This document shows positions 15,625-22,014 of a stretch of 38,749 nucleotides of DNA, one piece after another. The notes below the pieces were generated by a model, which searched no databases, was not told the DNA's origin, and saw nothing but the letters and a program-made list of their open reading frames with translations. This stretch comes from Clostridium sp. CAG:448 (GTDB taxonomy: Bacteria; Bacillota; Clostridia; Oscillospirales; CAG-272), in assembly GCA_000433415.1 (NCBI GenBank), contig FR890536.1, forward strand, positions 26,183 through 64,931. The letters are read 5' to 3'. The translations under genes were made by a program, and so were the position numbers. The first letter of the stretch is position 1, and each line of letters opens with the position of its first letter.

Positions 15625-16893
15625 TCAGCGGCGTTTTCTCGCCTTTTTGGGCTCTTCCCGGTTGAAAATTTCCAGAATGTTTTTCGCTACTTCTTCCGGG
15701 GTACCGTTGCCGTCGATATGCTCGTCCGCACAGAACAGGTATCCGTGAATGCGCGACTCAAAAAGCCTATACAGTTCTTTTTGTGCGAAAGACATGGAAG
15801 CGGCATTCGTCTGCGATAGCAGATCCGGCGTGCGGTCGACAAAGAAAAGCGTACCGTTCATGGAAAGATAGCGAATGTTTTCCGGGCAGGAGGTCAATCC
15901 GTTTCCGGTGATAATAATCGCATGGGTGGTACCCGCAATTTCCCGGATGATTTCGCTTTCCATTGCGTACAGGCACGCTTCGCCGTCACTTTGCAGGATT
16001 TCGTCGACATTGCGTCCGGATTTTTGCTCTAACATTTGCGTGGTGTCAATCACCTGACGTCCCAAACGTTCCGAAAGGACTTTCGCGACTTCATCCCGGC
16101 GACTGTGCGGCAGACCGATCAGGACAATGTTGCTGTCCAGGTTGCAGAGCGCCCGGAAAGAATTACGGAGACGTTCTTGTGTGAACCGATTGCCGAGCAA
16201 CAGGGAGGCGGAGGTGCCCGCCTGCGCGGCAAACAGACGCATGCCGCCACAAGCCGGGATATCGGCTGCCTCGGCGTCCAGAATCAGGTTCGTGCGCAAA
16301 GGATTGAAAATGGTATCCACTACACCGTCTAGGTGCGGAAAATCGGCAATATTGATGGGGCGACCGGAAATATCCGGATGCGTGCCGACAGGGGTTGTGT
16401 TGATAAACACCTGCGCATCGGCATGCTTGCATCGTGCCTCGTCGTAGGAAACGCATCCGTCATTCGGGTGCCGGCTGATAAATATCACCTCTGCCGCAGA
16501 CAACTGCTTTGCCATAAACGCGGCGGCACGTGCCATCGTGCCGGTTCCTGCAATCAGGACTTTTTTTTCGGTCACTTGGATACCGAATTTTTTGAAAACT
16601 GCCCGAAATCCGTCAATATTGGTGTTATAACCCTTCAGAATCCCGTTTTTATTAAGAACGGTGTTGACGGCGCCCACTGCGGCAGCGGAGGAATCGACCT
16701 CGTCCAGAAAAGGAAGCACCGCATCTTTGTACGGGTAAGCGACATTGATTCCGGAAAAATTGCGCTCTTCAAAAAAATCCGCCAACTGTTCCGGTGTCAG
16801 AATGCAAAGCTCATACGAGGGCAAGCCCAATGTATGCATCAGATCGGGGTAAAAGACATTGGTCCGTTGCCCTGCTATGTAACCGTACTTCAT
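15625..16893 (-). CDS. Shikimate dehydrogenase-like/shikimate kinase-like fusion, probably catalytically degenerate
   Basis: 422 residues. Residues 1-~245 align with AroE: YPYK keeps Lys56 (catalytic Lys), GAVN keeps Asn77, the NADP loop is AGTGTMARA (115-123), and NTTPVG, NPLRT and a C-terminal Gln are kept. Residues ~253-412 align with shikimate kinase (AroK). Key residues are changed in both. The AroE substrate SxS motif reads TNVFYP (11-16), and NTD with the catalytic Asp reads NTN (90-92). In the kinase half the P-loop GxxGxGKS reads GLPHSRRDEV (260-269), DxD reads DTT (283-285), FR reads LY (308-309), and GGG reads GNG (330-332). The Arg of the R-x-x-x-Y lid region (381) remains. The fold is clear but the usual activities are doubtful, so I withhold a gene symbol. 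The tail is very basic. It has its own promoter; GGAGG lies 12 nt before the ATG. Confidence 0.85.
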   Translation of the reverse strand: MKYGYIAGQRTNVFYPDLMHTLGLPSYELCILTPEQLADFFEERNFSGINVAYPYKDAVLPFLDEVDSSAAAVGAVNTVLNKNGILKGYNTNIDGFRAVFKKFGIQVTEKKVLIAGTGTMARAAAFMAKQLSAAEVIFISRHPNDGCVSYDEARCKHADAQVFINTTPVGTHPDISGRPINIADFPHLDGVVDTIFNPLRTNLILDAEAADIPACGGMRLFAAQAGTSASLLLGNRFTQERLRNSFRALCNLDSNIVLIGLPHSRRDEVAKVLSERLGRQVIDTTQMLEQKSGRNVDEILQSDGEACLYAMESEIIREIAGTTHAIIITGNGLTSCPENIRYLSMNGTLFFVDRTPDLLSQTNAASMSFAQKELYRLFESRIHGYLFCADEHIDGNGTPEEVAKNILEIFNREEPKKARKRR

Positions 16894-16999
16894 AGACGAA
16901 AAATACCTCCGAATACAGAGTCAATCAGGTGTTGCGTGGAAGTGCGAAAAAGCCGTTCCGACAGACGCGACACGCACAGAATTGTATGTTTATGCGATT

Positions 17000-17028
17000 A
17001 TTATAGCATAAGAATGCCTTTACGTCAA
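17000..17028 (-). promoter_or_regulatory. SigA promoter of the AroE/AroK-like fusion
   Basis: On the minus strand TTGACG (17023-17028), 17 bp, TATAAT (17000-17005), about 105 nt before the ATG at 16893. Confidence 0.85.
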
Positions 17029-17057
17029 TATATTTTACGGGGAATCCGAAAAAATAC

Positions 17058-17086
17058 TTGACAAGTCGGGAAAGGTGTGATAAAAT
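17058..17086 (+). promoter_or_regulatory. SigA promoter of the Mn riboswitch/mntP unit
   Basis: TTGACA (17058-17063), 17 bp, TAAAAT (17081-17086). Transcription would begin near 17093, at the 5' edge of the riboswitch. Confidence 0.85.
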
Positions 17087-17093
17087 TGTAGAC

Positions 17094-17184
17094 ACTTGAG
17101 GGAGTAGTCAGCGCATGGCGTGGCAAGTCAACATACTGGTCGGATCGGATCCGCCTGACTTGCCTTAATCGATGAGACTCATGT
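17094..17184 (+). ncRNA. yybP-ykoY manganese riboswitch
   Basis: The leader contains both invariant parts of this class: GAGGGAGTAG (17098-17107) and GTCAACATACT. A 9-bp helix GGCAAGTCA/TGACTTGCC encloses the second, and a GGATCC-centred palindrome lies in its loop. The closing P1 helix is ACTTGAG (17094-17100) with CTCATGT (17178-17184), with one U-U mismatch. The class binds Mn2+ and usually turns on Mn efflux genes; the downstream gene is mntP, which fits. Confidence 0.9.
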
Positions 17185-17250
17185 ACAGAACGAAAAAAGG
17201 GTACTGTACACGGGGATTCGGTGCCTGTGCGGATTGCGCCTTTTTGTTTG
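17182..17250 (+). promoter_or_regulatory. Expression platform of the mntP riboswitch, with a putative terminator
   Basis: TGTACAG (17182-17188) can pair with CTGTACA (17204-17210). This helix shares bases 17182-17184 with the P1 closing helix, so the two compete. Downstream, GGTGC/GCGCC (17220-17224 with 17236-17240) is followed by TTTTTGTTTG, a likely intrinsic terminator. Mn binding would be expected to favour read-through. The exact switching helices are my inference. Confidence 0.5.
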
Positions 17251-17285
17251 TATCTGTCCATTCTTTGGTATTGCGGAGGCATTTC

Positions 17286-17864
17286 ATGCGTATTTGGGAA
17301 GTCCTTTTGATTGCGGTTGTTCTGTCGTTGGACGCTTTTTCCGTTTCGGTCTGCAAGAGCCTGGCAATGGATCGGGTTACGGTTGGGAAAATGTGTATTG
17401 TCGGGGCATGGTTCGGCGTTTTTCAGGCGTTGATGCCGACAATCGGTTATTTTATCGGCGCGGTTTTTGAGTCCTATGTGGAGGCGGTTTCCGGTATCAT
17501 TGCGTTTATCCTGCTGGCATTGATCGGAATCAATATGATTCGTGAGGCGATTTCCGCGGAAGGGGGAAAATGTGTCAGCGGTGATCTCGGATTCGGCGTT
17601 ATGCTGATGATGGCGGTTGCTACGAGCATTGATGCACTGGCAGTCGGCGTTACCTTTGCCATGGAGGGTGTGAAGATGCCGCAGATTTTCTTCTATGTCG
17701 GTATCATCGGGGTGACGACCTTTCTGATTTCCGCTTGCGGAGTCCGGATCGGGTCCGCGTTTGGTGCCAGGCACCGGCAACGTGCGGAATTGTGCGGCGG
17801 CATTATTCTGATTTTTTTGGGCGTCAAGAATTTAGTGCAGAATCTCATTGTACTGCTCGGATAA
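17286..17864 (+). CDS. mntP: Manganese efflux pump MntP
   Basis: 192-residue integral membrane protein of the MntP (YebN/DUF204) family, which exports Mn2+ and prevents Mn toxicity. Six membrane helices are visible. The two conserved acidic motifs are in place: VLSLDAFSVSV (residues ~12-22) and VATSIDALAVGVTF (~112-125), the repeated Asp-containing signatures of the family. Length is typical. The ATG at 17286 follows GCGGAGGC; longer in-frame starts lie within the riboswitch and its platform. The Mn riboswitch upstream strongly supports the function. A terminator follows the stop. Confidence 0.95.
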   Translation: MRIWEVLLIAVVLSLDAFSVSVCKSLAMDRVTVGKMCIVGAWFGVFQALMPTIGYFIGAVFESYVEAVSGIIAFILLALIGINMIREAISAEGGKCVSGDLGFGVMLMMAVATSIDALAVGVTFAMEGVKMPQIFFYVGIIGVTTFLISACGVRIGSAFGARHRQRAELCGGIILIFLGVKNLVQNLIVLLG

Positions 17865-17872
17865 TTCCCGAT

Positions 17873-17901
17873 TTCCCCGGTATTTTTGCCGGGGCTTTTT
17901 G
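17873..17901 (+). terminator. Intrinsic terminator of mntP
   Basis: CCCCGG (17875-17880) pairs with CCGGGG (17889-17894), followed by CTTTTTG. Confidence 0.88.
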
Positions 17902-17919
17902 TTCCCACCGTGCCGCTAC

Positions 17920-17949
17920 TTGACAGGGGGAGCGTGACTGTGTTATAAT
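17920..17949 (+). promoter_or_regulatory. SigA promoter of the dusB-sigma cluster
   Basis: TTGACA (17920-17925), an 18-bp spacer, TATAAT (17944-17949), 30 bp before dusB. Confidence 0.85.
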
Positions 17950-17979
17950 CACCGTAAAGAATGCAAAAGGAGATTCAAC

Positions 17980-19026
17980 ATGGTGCGTTTCGGAAATATC
18001 GTGTGTGAAAACGGGCTGATGCTGGCACCGATGGCGGGGGTCAGCGACCGGGCATTCCGTGCGGTTTGCAAAGATGCCGGAGCGGAATATACGGTCAGTG
18101 AGATGGTGTCCGCAAAGGCGCTGTGCTACGAACAGCTTGCGCGTGCCGGCGCACCCGCGAAAACGGCGGCGCTGACCGATGTGACCGCCGGGGAAAAGCC
18201 GATTGCGGTGCAACTGTTCGGCAGTGAACCGGAATTTCTTGCACGGGCTGCGGCGTTGATCGGAGAGGGAACCTACCGCGGCAGAGCGGGGAGCGGTCTT
18301 GCAGACGCGATTGACATCAATATGGGATGCCCTGTTCATAAGGTGGTTTCCAACGGCGAAGGAAGCGCCCTGATGAAGGACCCTGCCGCAGCGGCGGCAA
18401 TTGTCCGCGCGGTCTGTGCGGCAACTTCATTGCCGGTTACGGTCAAAATCCGTGCCGGTTGGGACAGGGCACATATCAATGCGCCGCAAATGGCAAAATA
18501 TCTGGAGGATGCAGGCGCATCCATGATCTGTGTGCATGCGCGCACCCGTGAGCAGATGTACGAGCCGGGGATCGATCTTTCCGTGATTGCCCGTGTCAAG
18601 GAAGCGGTGCGGATTCCGGTCGTGGGGAACGGCGATATCCGTACCGGTGCGGATGCTCTGAAAATGTTCCGGGAAACCGGGTGCGACGGCGTGATGATCG
18701 GCAGGGGGGCACTGGGGAATCCGTGGATTTTTACGGAAATCGCCGCCGCATGCAAGGGTGTGCCGTATACGCCGCCGTCTATGCGGGAGAAGATGCAGGT
18801 GGCGCTGCGGCAGGTGCGTGCTATGGTGGCGCAGAAGGGGGAACATACCGGTGTGGCGGAAGGCAGAAAACACCTGGCGTGGTACATCCGGGATCTGCCC
18901 GGCGCGGCGGCGCTTCGGAACCGTGTGATGCGCGCGGAGGATCTGGCAACGTTTGAAACAATCATTGCGGAAGTTTCGCAGTCTTTCGCTGACGTAACGG
19001 AGCGGGAAAATGAGGTGCGGCAATGA
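17980..19026 (+). CDS. dusB: tRNA-dihydrouridine synthase (DusB type)
   Basis: 348-residue FMN-dependent TIM-barrel enzyme that reduces specific uridines to dihydrouridine in tRNA. Visible marks: FMN-binding LAPMAGVSDRAFR (residues ~15-27), catalytic-Cys loop DINMGCPVHKVVSNGEGSAL (~112-131), VTVKIRAGWD, VVGNGDI, and GRGALGNPWIF. Length fits DusB. The ATG follows AAAGGAG by 7 nt. Its TGA (19024-19026) overlaps the start of the sigma-factor gene, so dusB heads a tightly coupled four-gene unit. Linkage of a dus gene to a sigma factor may reflect operon packing rather than function. Confidence 0.93.
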   Translation: MVRFGNIVCENGLMLAPMAGVSDRAFRAVCKDAGAEYTVSEMVSAKALCYEQLARAGAPAKTAALTDVTAGEKPIAVQLFGSEPEFLARAAALIGEGTYRGRAGSGLADAIDINMGCPVHKVVSNGEGSALMKDPAAAAAIVRAVCAATSLPVTVKIRAGWDRAHINAPQMAKYLEDAGASMICVHARTREQMYEPGIDLSVIARVKEAVRIPVVGNGDIRTGADALKMFRETGCDGVMIGRGALGNPWIFTEIAAACKGVPYTPPSMREKMQVALRQVRAMVAQKGEHTGVAEGRKHLAWYIRDLPGAAALRNRVMRAEDLATFETIIAEVSQSFADVTERENEVRQ

Positions 19027-19625
19027 TGCCGGGAGAAGAACGGCTTTTGCTGTTTTCCCGTGCACGGTCAGGGGAAGAAGAGGCATTTGCGGAAATCGTC
19101 ACTGCCTATGAGAATTTTGTCTATCGGATTGCGATCGGCATAACAGGGCAAAAAGAGGATGCCGAGGATGTGACGCAGGAGACTTTTCTGCGCCTGTGGC
19201 AGATCCTGGATGAATTCGTATGGATCGACCAGCCGGACGCCTATATTGCGCGGATGGCAAAAAATGCTGCCATTGATCTGGTGCGCCGGCGGAATCGCCG
19301 CCAGACGCAGCCGTTTGTCGGAGAGGATGGGGAAGCGGATGCTTTTGCATGGGATTTGCCTGACGACGATCCGGATAATGCGCCGGATGCGGCGGTTCTC
19401 TCCGGAGAACGCCAACGCGAACTGGAGAATGCCATTGCGCAACTGAAAAAGCCGCACCGTGAAATTCTTCGGATGCGGGTGGATGTGGGCATGGATTATG
19501 CGGAAATTGCCAAGCGGTTGGAAATCTCTGAAGGAACCGTGCGCAGCCGTCTGGCGCGTGCGAGAACCGCATTGAAAAAAATACTCAGAAAAGGGAACTT
19601 CTTCCCGGACAATACGTCTGAATAA
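19023..19625 (+). CDS. ECF-type (sigma-70 family) RNA polymerase sigma factor
   Basis: 200 residues, the size and layout of an extracytoplasmic-function sigma factor. Region 2: FVYRIAIGITGQKEDAEDVT followed by QETFLRLWQIL (about residues 32-62), then YIARMAKNAAIDLVRRRNRR with the usual basic end. A variable acidic linker (EADAFAWDLPDDDPDNAPDA) separates it from region 4: AIAQLKKPHREILRMRVDV and the helix-turn-helix MDYAEIAKRLEISEGTVRSRL (split about 158-178). The start ATG 19023 overlaps the dusB stop; ATG 19026 is an in-frame alternative. The gene downstream is a two-TM protein in the usual anti-sigma position, so this factor is probably released by a membrane signal. Confidence 0.9.
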   Translation: MMPGEERLLLFSRARSGEEEAFAEIVTAYENFVYRIAIGITGQKEDAEDVTQETFLRLWQILDEFVWIDQPDAYIARMAKNAAIDLVRRRNRRQTQPFVGEDGEADAFAWDLPDDDPDNAPDAAVLSGERQRELENAIAQLKKPHREILRMRVDVGMDYAEIAKRLEISEGTVRSRLARARTALKKILRKGNFFPDNTSE

Positions 19626-19644
19626 GCAGAAGGAGGTGTTTTGT

Positions 19645-20178
19645 ATGGAGGAACCGATGAATGAGAAGAGTGGTCTGAACCGGGAGGATGCCCGGGACTG
19701 CATGGTTTCCCCGCAGTTGCACCGGGCCCTGCTTGTGCAGGCGAGAGCGGCGGCGGAACGGCGACAGGCGGAATTGCAGGCGGAGCATACCCGCAAGGTG
19801 CGCACCTGTGCACGCCTGACACGCTACTGTGCCGTGGCTGCGGTGATGCTTTTCTTCCTTTGCGGACTGGGTGTGACACAGATGATGCTGCATCGTTCGC
19901 ATGTCAATGTAAAGGAGCCTGCTCCGGGCGAATGCGTTACGTTCCGTGCGTCCGATGCGATGGCATATCCGGAGGGTGCGAACGGCGCGGGGGAGATGGC
20001 AGACGGGGCGCTTTACGGCAACGGATGGTCGGGTGACTTTGCACTCCACGAAAAGGCAGACGTCGAGGCGGCGGATAAGGACGCTGTGTGGGTGATCTGG
20101 ATTGCAGTGACGGGGAGCGTCTGCCTGGTCGTGACGGCAGTTGCCATCGGGGGGATTTTATGGAAGCGCAGATTGTGA
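19645..20178 (+). CDS. Two-TM protein, candidate anti-sigma factor
   Basis: 177 residues. The N-terminal ~55 residues are cytoplasmic in prediction and helical (SPQLHRALLVQARAAAERRQ), as in many Firmicute anti-sigma factors, but I see no HxxxCxxC zinc motif. The first membrane helix is about residues 57-78 (CAVAAVMLFFLCGLGVTQM), then an outside loop of ~65 residues rich in Gly, Ala and Asp, then a second helix ~145-172 (WVIWIAVTGSVCLVVTAVAI) and a short basic end (LWKRRL). A perfect AGAAGGAGG lies 7 nt before the ATG at 19645. It follows the ECF sigma gene by 19 bp and overlaps the next regulator's start, which fits an anti-sigma role; that role is inference. Confidence 0.7.
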   Translation: MEEPMNEKSGLNREDARDCMVSPQLHRALLVQARAAAERRQAELQAEHTRKVRTCARLTRYCAVAAVMLFFLCGLGVTQMMLHRSHVNVKEPAPGECVTFRASDAMAYPEGANGAGEMADGALYGNGWSGDFALHEKADVEAADKDAVWVIWIAVTGSVCLVVTAVAIGGILWKRRL

Positions 20179-20759
20179 TTCGTTCCCGTGAGATCCCGTT
20201 TGCAAAGATGCTTAAGACAGAGTTGTGTGCCGCGGGATTTTGTGCGGTGTTGGACGGGGAGAAACATGCGGTGCCGGATATCCTGCTGTTGGATGTGGAT
20301 ACCTGCCGCCCGCAGGGGATTCCGAAGGGATGTGCGGTGATCGCGTATTCCGCGCAGAAAAGGCGTATCCCGAAGAACTGTCGGTTCCTGCTTTGCCGCC
20401 CGTTTCTGTTGGAAACGTTGTTTGCCATGGTGCGGCAGGTTCAGGTGGACCGTGTGCCGGAATCGGCAGGTGTGGCCGCGCAACAGATTCGGTCCGGACC
20501 GATCCCGTGTGCGGACGGTCGCTCCTGTCTTGTGGGTCAGACCCGTGTTGTGCTGACCGAACGGGAGTATATGGTGCTTTCCTGTTTGTACCGCGCAAAC
20601 GGTGCGTATGTCACGCGGGAGCAGATTACGGCGCTGTTCCCACGGCAGGCGGACAACCTTTGTGAAGTGTATATCAGTCGTTTGCGTGCAAAGCTTTGGA
20701 AAGAGGCGGGAATACAGCCCATTCATACCGAACGCGGGCTGGGGTACCGGATGGACTGA
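20160..20759 (+). CDS. Winged-helix regulator with a degenerate receiver domain
   Basis: 199 residues. The C-terminal ~95 residues are an OmpR/PhoB-type winged helix (LTEREYMVLSCLYRANGAYV, ITALFPRQADNLCEVYISRL, ending TERGLGYRMD). The N-terminal ~95 residues look like a receiver but lack key residues. The acidic pair after strand 1 is missing (IVIRSREIPF) and the conserved Lys is replaced (LLCRPF instead of KPF), although an Asp at the phosphorylation position (PDILLLDVD) and a Ser (VIAYSA) remain. It is probably not controlled by normal phosphorylation, and no histidine kinase is nearby. The ATG at 20160 follows GGGGGGA and overlaps the previous gene by 19 nt, making this the last gene of the dusB-sigma unit before a strong terminator. 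Confidence 0.85.
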   Translation: MEAQIVIRSREIPFAKMLKTELCAAGFCAVLDGEKHAVPDILLLDVDTCRPQGIPKGCAVIAYSAQKRRIPKNCRFLLCRPFLLETLFAMVRQVQVDRVPESAGVAAQQIRSGPIPCADGRSCLVGQTRVVLTEREYMVLSCLYRANGAYVTREQITALFPRQADNLCEVYISRLRAKLWKEAGIQPIHTERGLGYRMD

Positions 20760-20786
20760 TCAATAAACGCTGTCGTCTTTTGTATC

Positions 20787-20838
20787 AAAAAGGCTGTTGC
20801 CCGTAGGTGTATAACCTATTTGCAACAGCCTTTTTGCA
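20787..20838. terminator. Bidirectional terminator
   Basis: AAAAAGGCTGTTGC (20787-20800) pairs with GCAACAGCCTTTTT (20822-20835), with an inner TAGGT/ACCTA stem. A and T runs on both sides serve the convergent regulator and membrane-protein genes. Confidence 0.92.
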
Positions 20839-20857
20839 TTTTTTGTGTGATGGTGCC

Positions 20858-21601
20858 TTATTCAACAGATGCAGGGGATTGCTTTTTGGTTTCCTCCATC
20901 AGTCGGTTGATGTCCTCGCAGAGGGTGTCTGCGTCCACATCGTTACGTACCGGATAAGAACGCGAGGAATTGTCGTTCAGGCAAAGAACCAACCGACAGT
21001 CGCGTGCATGGACGGTGTTGCCGCTCCGCGTGAGCGTGACCGGAATTTCCTCCTTGACCAGACTGACCGTTTGCAGATCCGCATAACGGATGCGTTCATT
21101 GTGATCCGCAAAGCCGGTGCCGGTGTTCGGATCCATTTCGGACAGACTGATCTCCCTTGAACAGATCAGCAGAGAGTCTTTTGTAAAAAAGAAGTGAGAA
21201 CGGACAAACAGATCGGACACAACGCCCGCCTCCCGTACCCGTTTGAAATAGTGTGCCGTTTCGTCAAAGCGGTAGCCGTCACTGATGCGGTCGGACGGCT
21301 GTTTCAGTACGGTCCGCTCGTAATTTTTTATGTCGGTTACGGACCTGTCAAAGTCACGCAGCAAATCCTCCTTCAATTCCTCTATTTCGTTTGTGCCGAT
21401 GTGTCTTGCGGCATCAAAGAAGAAGAGAAACATGCCGACCGGAATCAGAATGCCGGGACCGTAATAGGATGCAACGGAGTATCCGAGCCAGAACCAGAGA
21501 CCGCCGCCGATTGCCAGGGCGCCTCCGACCGGTTTCATCCAATCCTGTTGTTTGTAGTAGCGGCTCAGGTCTTTTTTCTTTTTGTTTCGATTTTCGCTCA
21601 A
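20858..21601 (-). CDS. Membrane protein with two N-terminal TM helices, unrecognised
   Basis: 247 residues from the TTG at 21601. A basic N terminus (NRNKKKKDLSRYYKQQDW) leads to two close membrane helices (VGGALAIGGGLWFWLGYSVA and GPGILIPVGMFLFFFDAA), then a ~170-residue soluble part. This part has a helical stretch (TNEIEELKEDLLRDFDRSVT) and beta-rich segments (FFFTKDSLLICSREISL, IRYADLQTVSLVKEEI, DCRLVLCLNDNSSRSY) like a PH-type domain, by eye only. No enzyme motif. I prefer the TTG at 21601 because AAAGGAG lies 9 nt upstream; the in-frame ATG at 21622 (seven residues longer) has no visible ribosome site. It is monocistronic, with a consensus promoter and a folded leader RNA. Confidence 0.78.
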   Translation of the reverse strand: MSENRNKKKKDLSRYYKQQDWMKPVGGALAIGGGLWFWLGYSVASYYGPGILIPVGMFLFFFDAARHIGTNEIEELKEDLLRDFDRSVTDIKNYERTVLKQPSDRISDGYRFDETAHYFKRVREAGVVSDLFVRSHFFFTKDSLLICSREISLSEMDPNTGTGFADHNERIRYADLQTVSLVKEEIPVTLTRSGNTVHARDCRLVLCLNDNSSRSYPVRNDVDADTLCEDINRLMEETKKQSPASVE

Positions 21602-21610
21602 TGGTGTGTT

Positions 21611-21617
21611 CTCCTTT
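21611..21617 (-). promoter_or_regulatory. Ribosome site deciding a TTG start
   Basis: AAAGGAG on the minus strand lies inside the first codons of the longer ATG-started frame and 9 nt before a TTG at 21599-21601, favouring the TTG. Confidence 0.6.
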
Positions 21618-21630
21618 GTCATTTATTTGC

Positions 21631-21674
21631 GGCGTCACTGTGCAGTTGCACCATCTGAATGGCGCAGCGACGCC
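21631..21674 (-). ncRNA. Structured 5' leader hairpin of the 20858-21601 gene
   Basis: As minus-strand RNA, GGCGTCGCTG pairs with CAGTGACGCC (10 bp, one G-U) and inside it CGCCAT pairs with ATGGTG (one G-U), with a TCAG loop. Both non-Watson-Crick pairs are G-U only on the minus strand and would be A-C mismatches on the plus strand, so the structure belongs to the leader transcript. No U-run follows. It is therefore not a terminator and is probably regulatory or stabilising. Family unknown. Confidence 0.55.
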
Positions 21675-21690
21675 TTTGGTCTGTGCTATC

Positions 21691-21719
21691 ATTATACATT
21701 CGCGAAACAGAGGTGTCAA
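21691..21719 (-). promoter_or_regulatory. Consensus SigA promoter of the 20858-21601 gene
   Basis: On the minus strand TTGACA (21714-21719), 17 bp, TATAAT (21691-21696): a perfect match, predicting a leader of about 80 nt. Confidence 0.92.
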
Positions 21720-21847
21720 GAAACCGTTAGTTGAAATCCGGTCTATGTACAGTTGCGGACAGCACTTCACTTATATAGTTGCAAAAAACGGGAAAAGGTT
21801 GGGTAACAAAACAAAAAAGCAAATGATTTTTTTCGTTATAACGGGAT

Positions 21848-21896
21848 CAGGGCAAAAAATGCGGACTGCTTTACCGACTCCCGTCTTTTTGCCCTG
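21848..21896. repeat. Inverted repeat in the MATE upstream gap
   Basis: CAGGGCAAAAA (21848-21858) and TTTTTGCCCTG (21886-21896) are perfect 11-bp arms with a 27-nt centre. The rest of the 21720-22014 gap holds only the MATE promoter. I see no gene or known riboswitch there. Confidence 0.7.
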
Positions 21897-21949
21897 CGGA
21901 CAGCTGTTTTTTGTGCGGATTTTTGTCAGAATATCTGTACGCGATCCTC

Positions 21950-21977
21950 TTGTATTTTCAATGAAAAAGTGTATAAT
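21950..21977 (+). promoter_or_regulatory. SigA promoter of the MATE gene
   Basis: TTGTAT (21950-21955), a 16-bp spacer, TATAAT (21972-21977). A second TATAAT lies at 21980-21985. Confidence 0.6.
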
Positions 21978-22014
21978 TGTATAATAATGGCATATTCCGA
22001 AGGGAGGGATTTCT

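Noticed and set aside
21720..22014. Riboswitch or T-box before the MATE gene
   Set aside because: Apart from one inverted repeat and a promoter, none of the conserved parts of known riboswitches or T-boxes are present.
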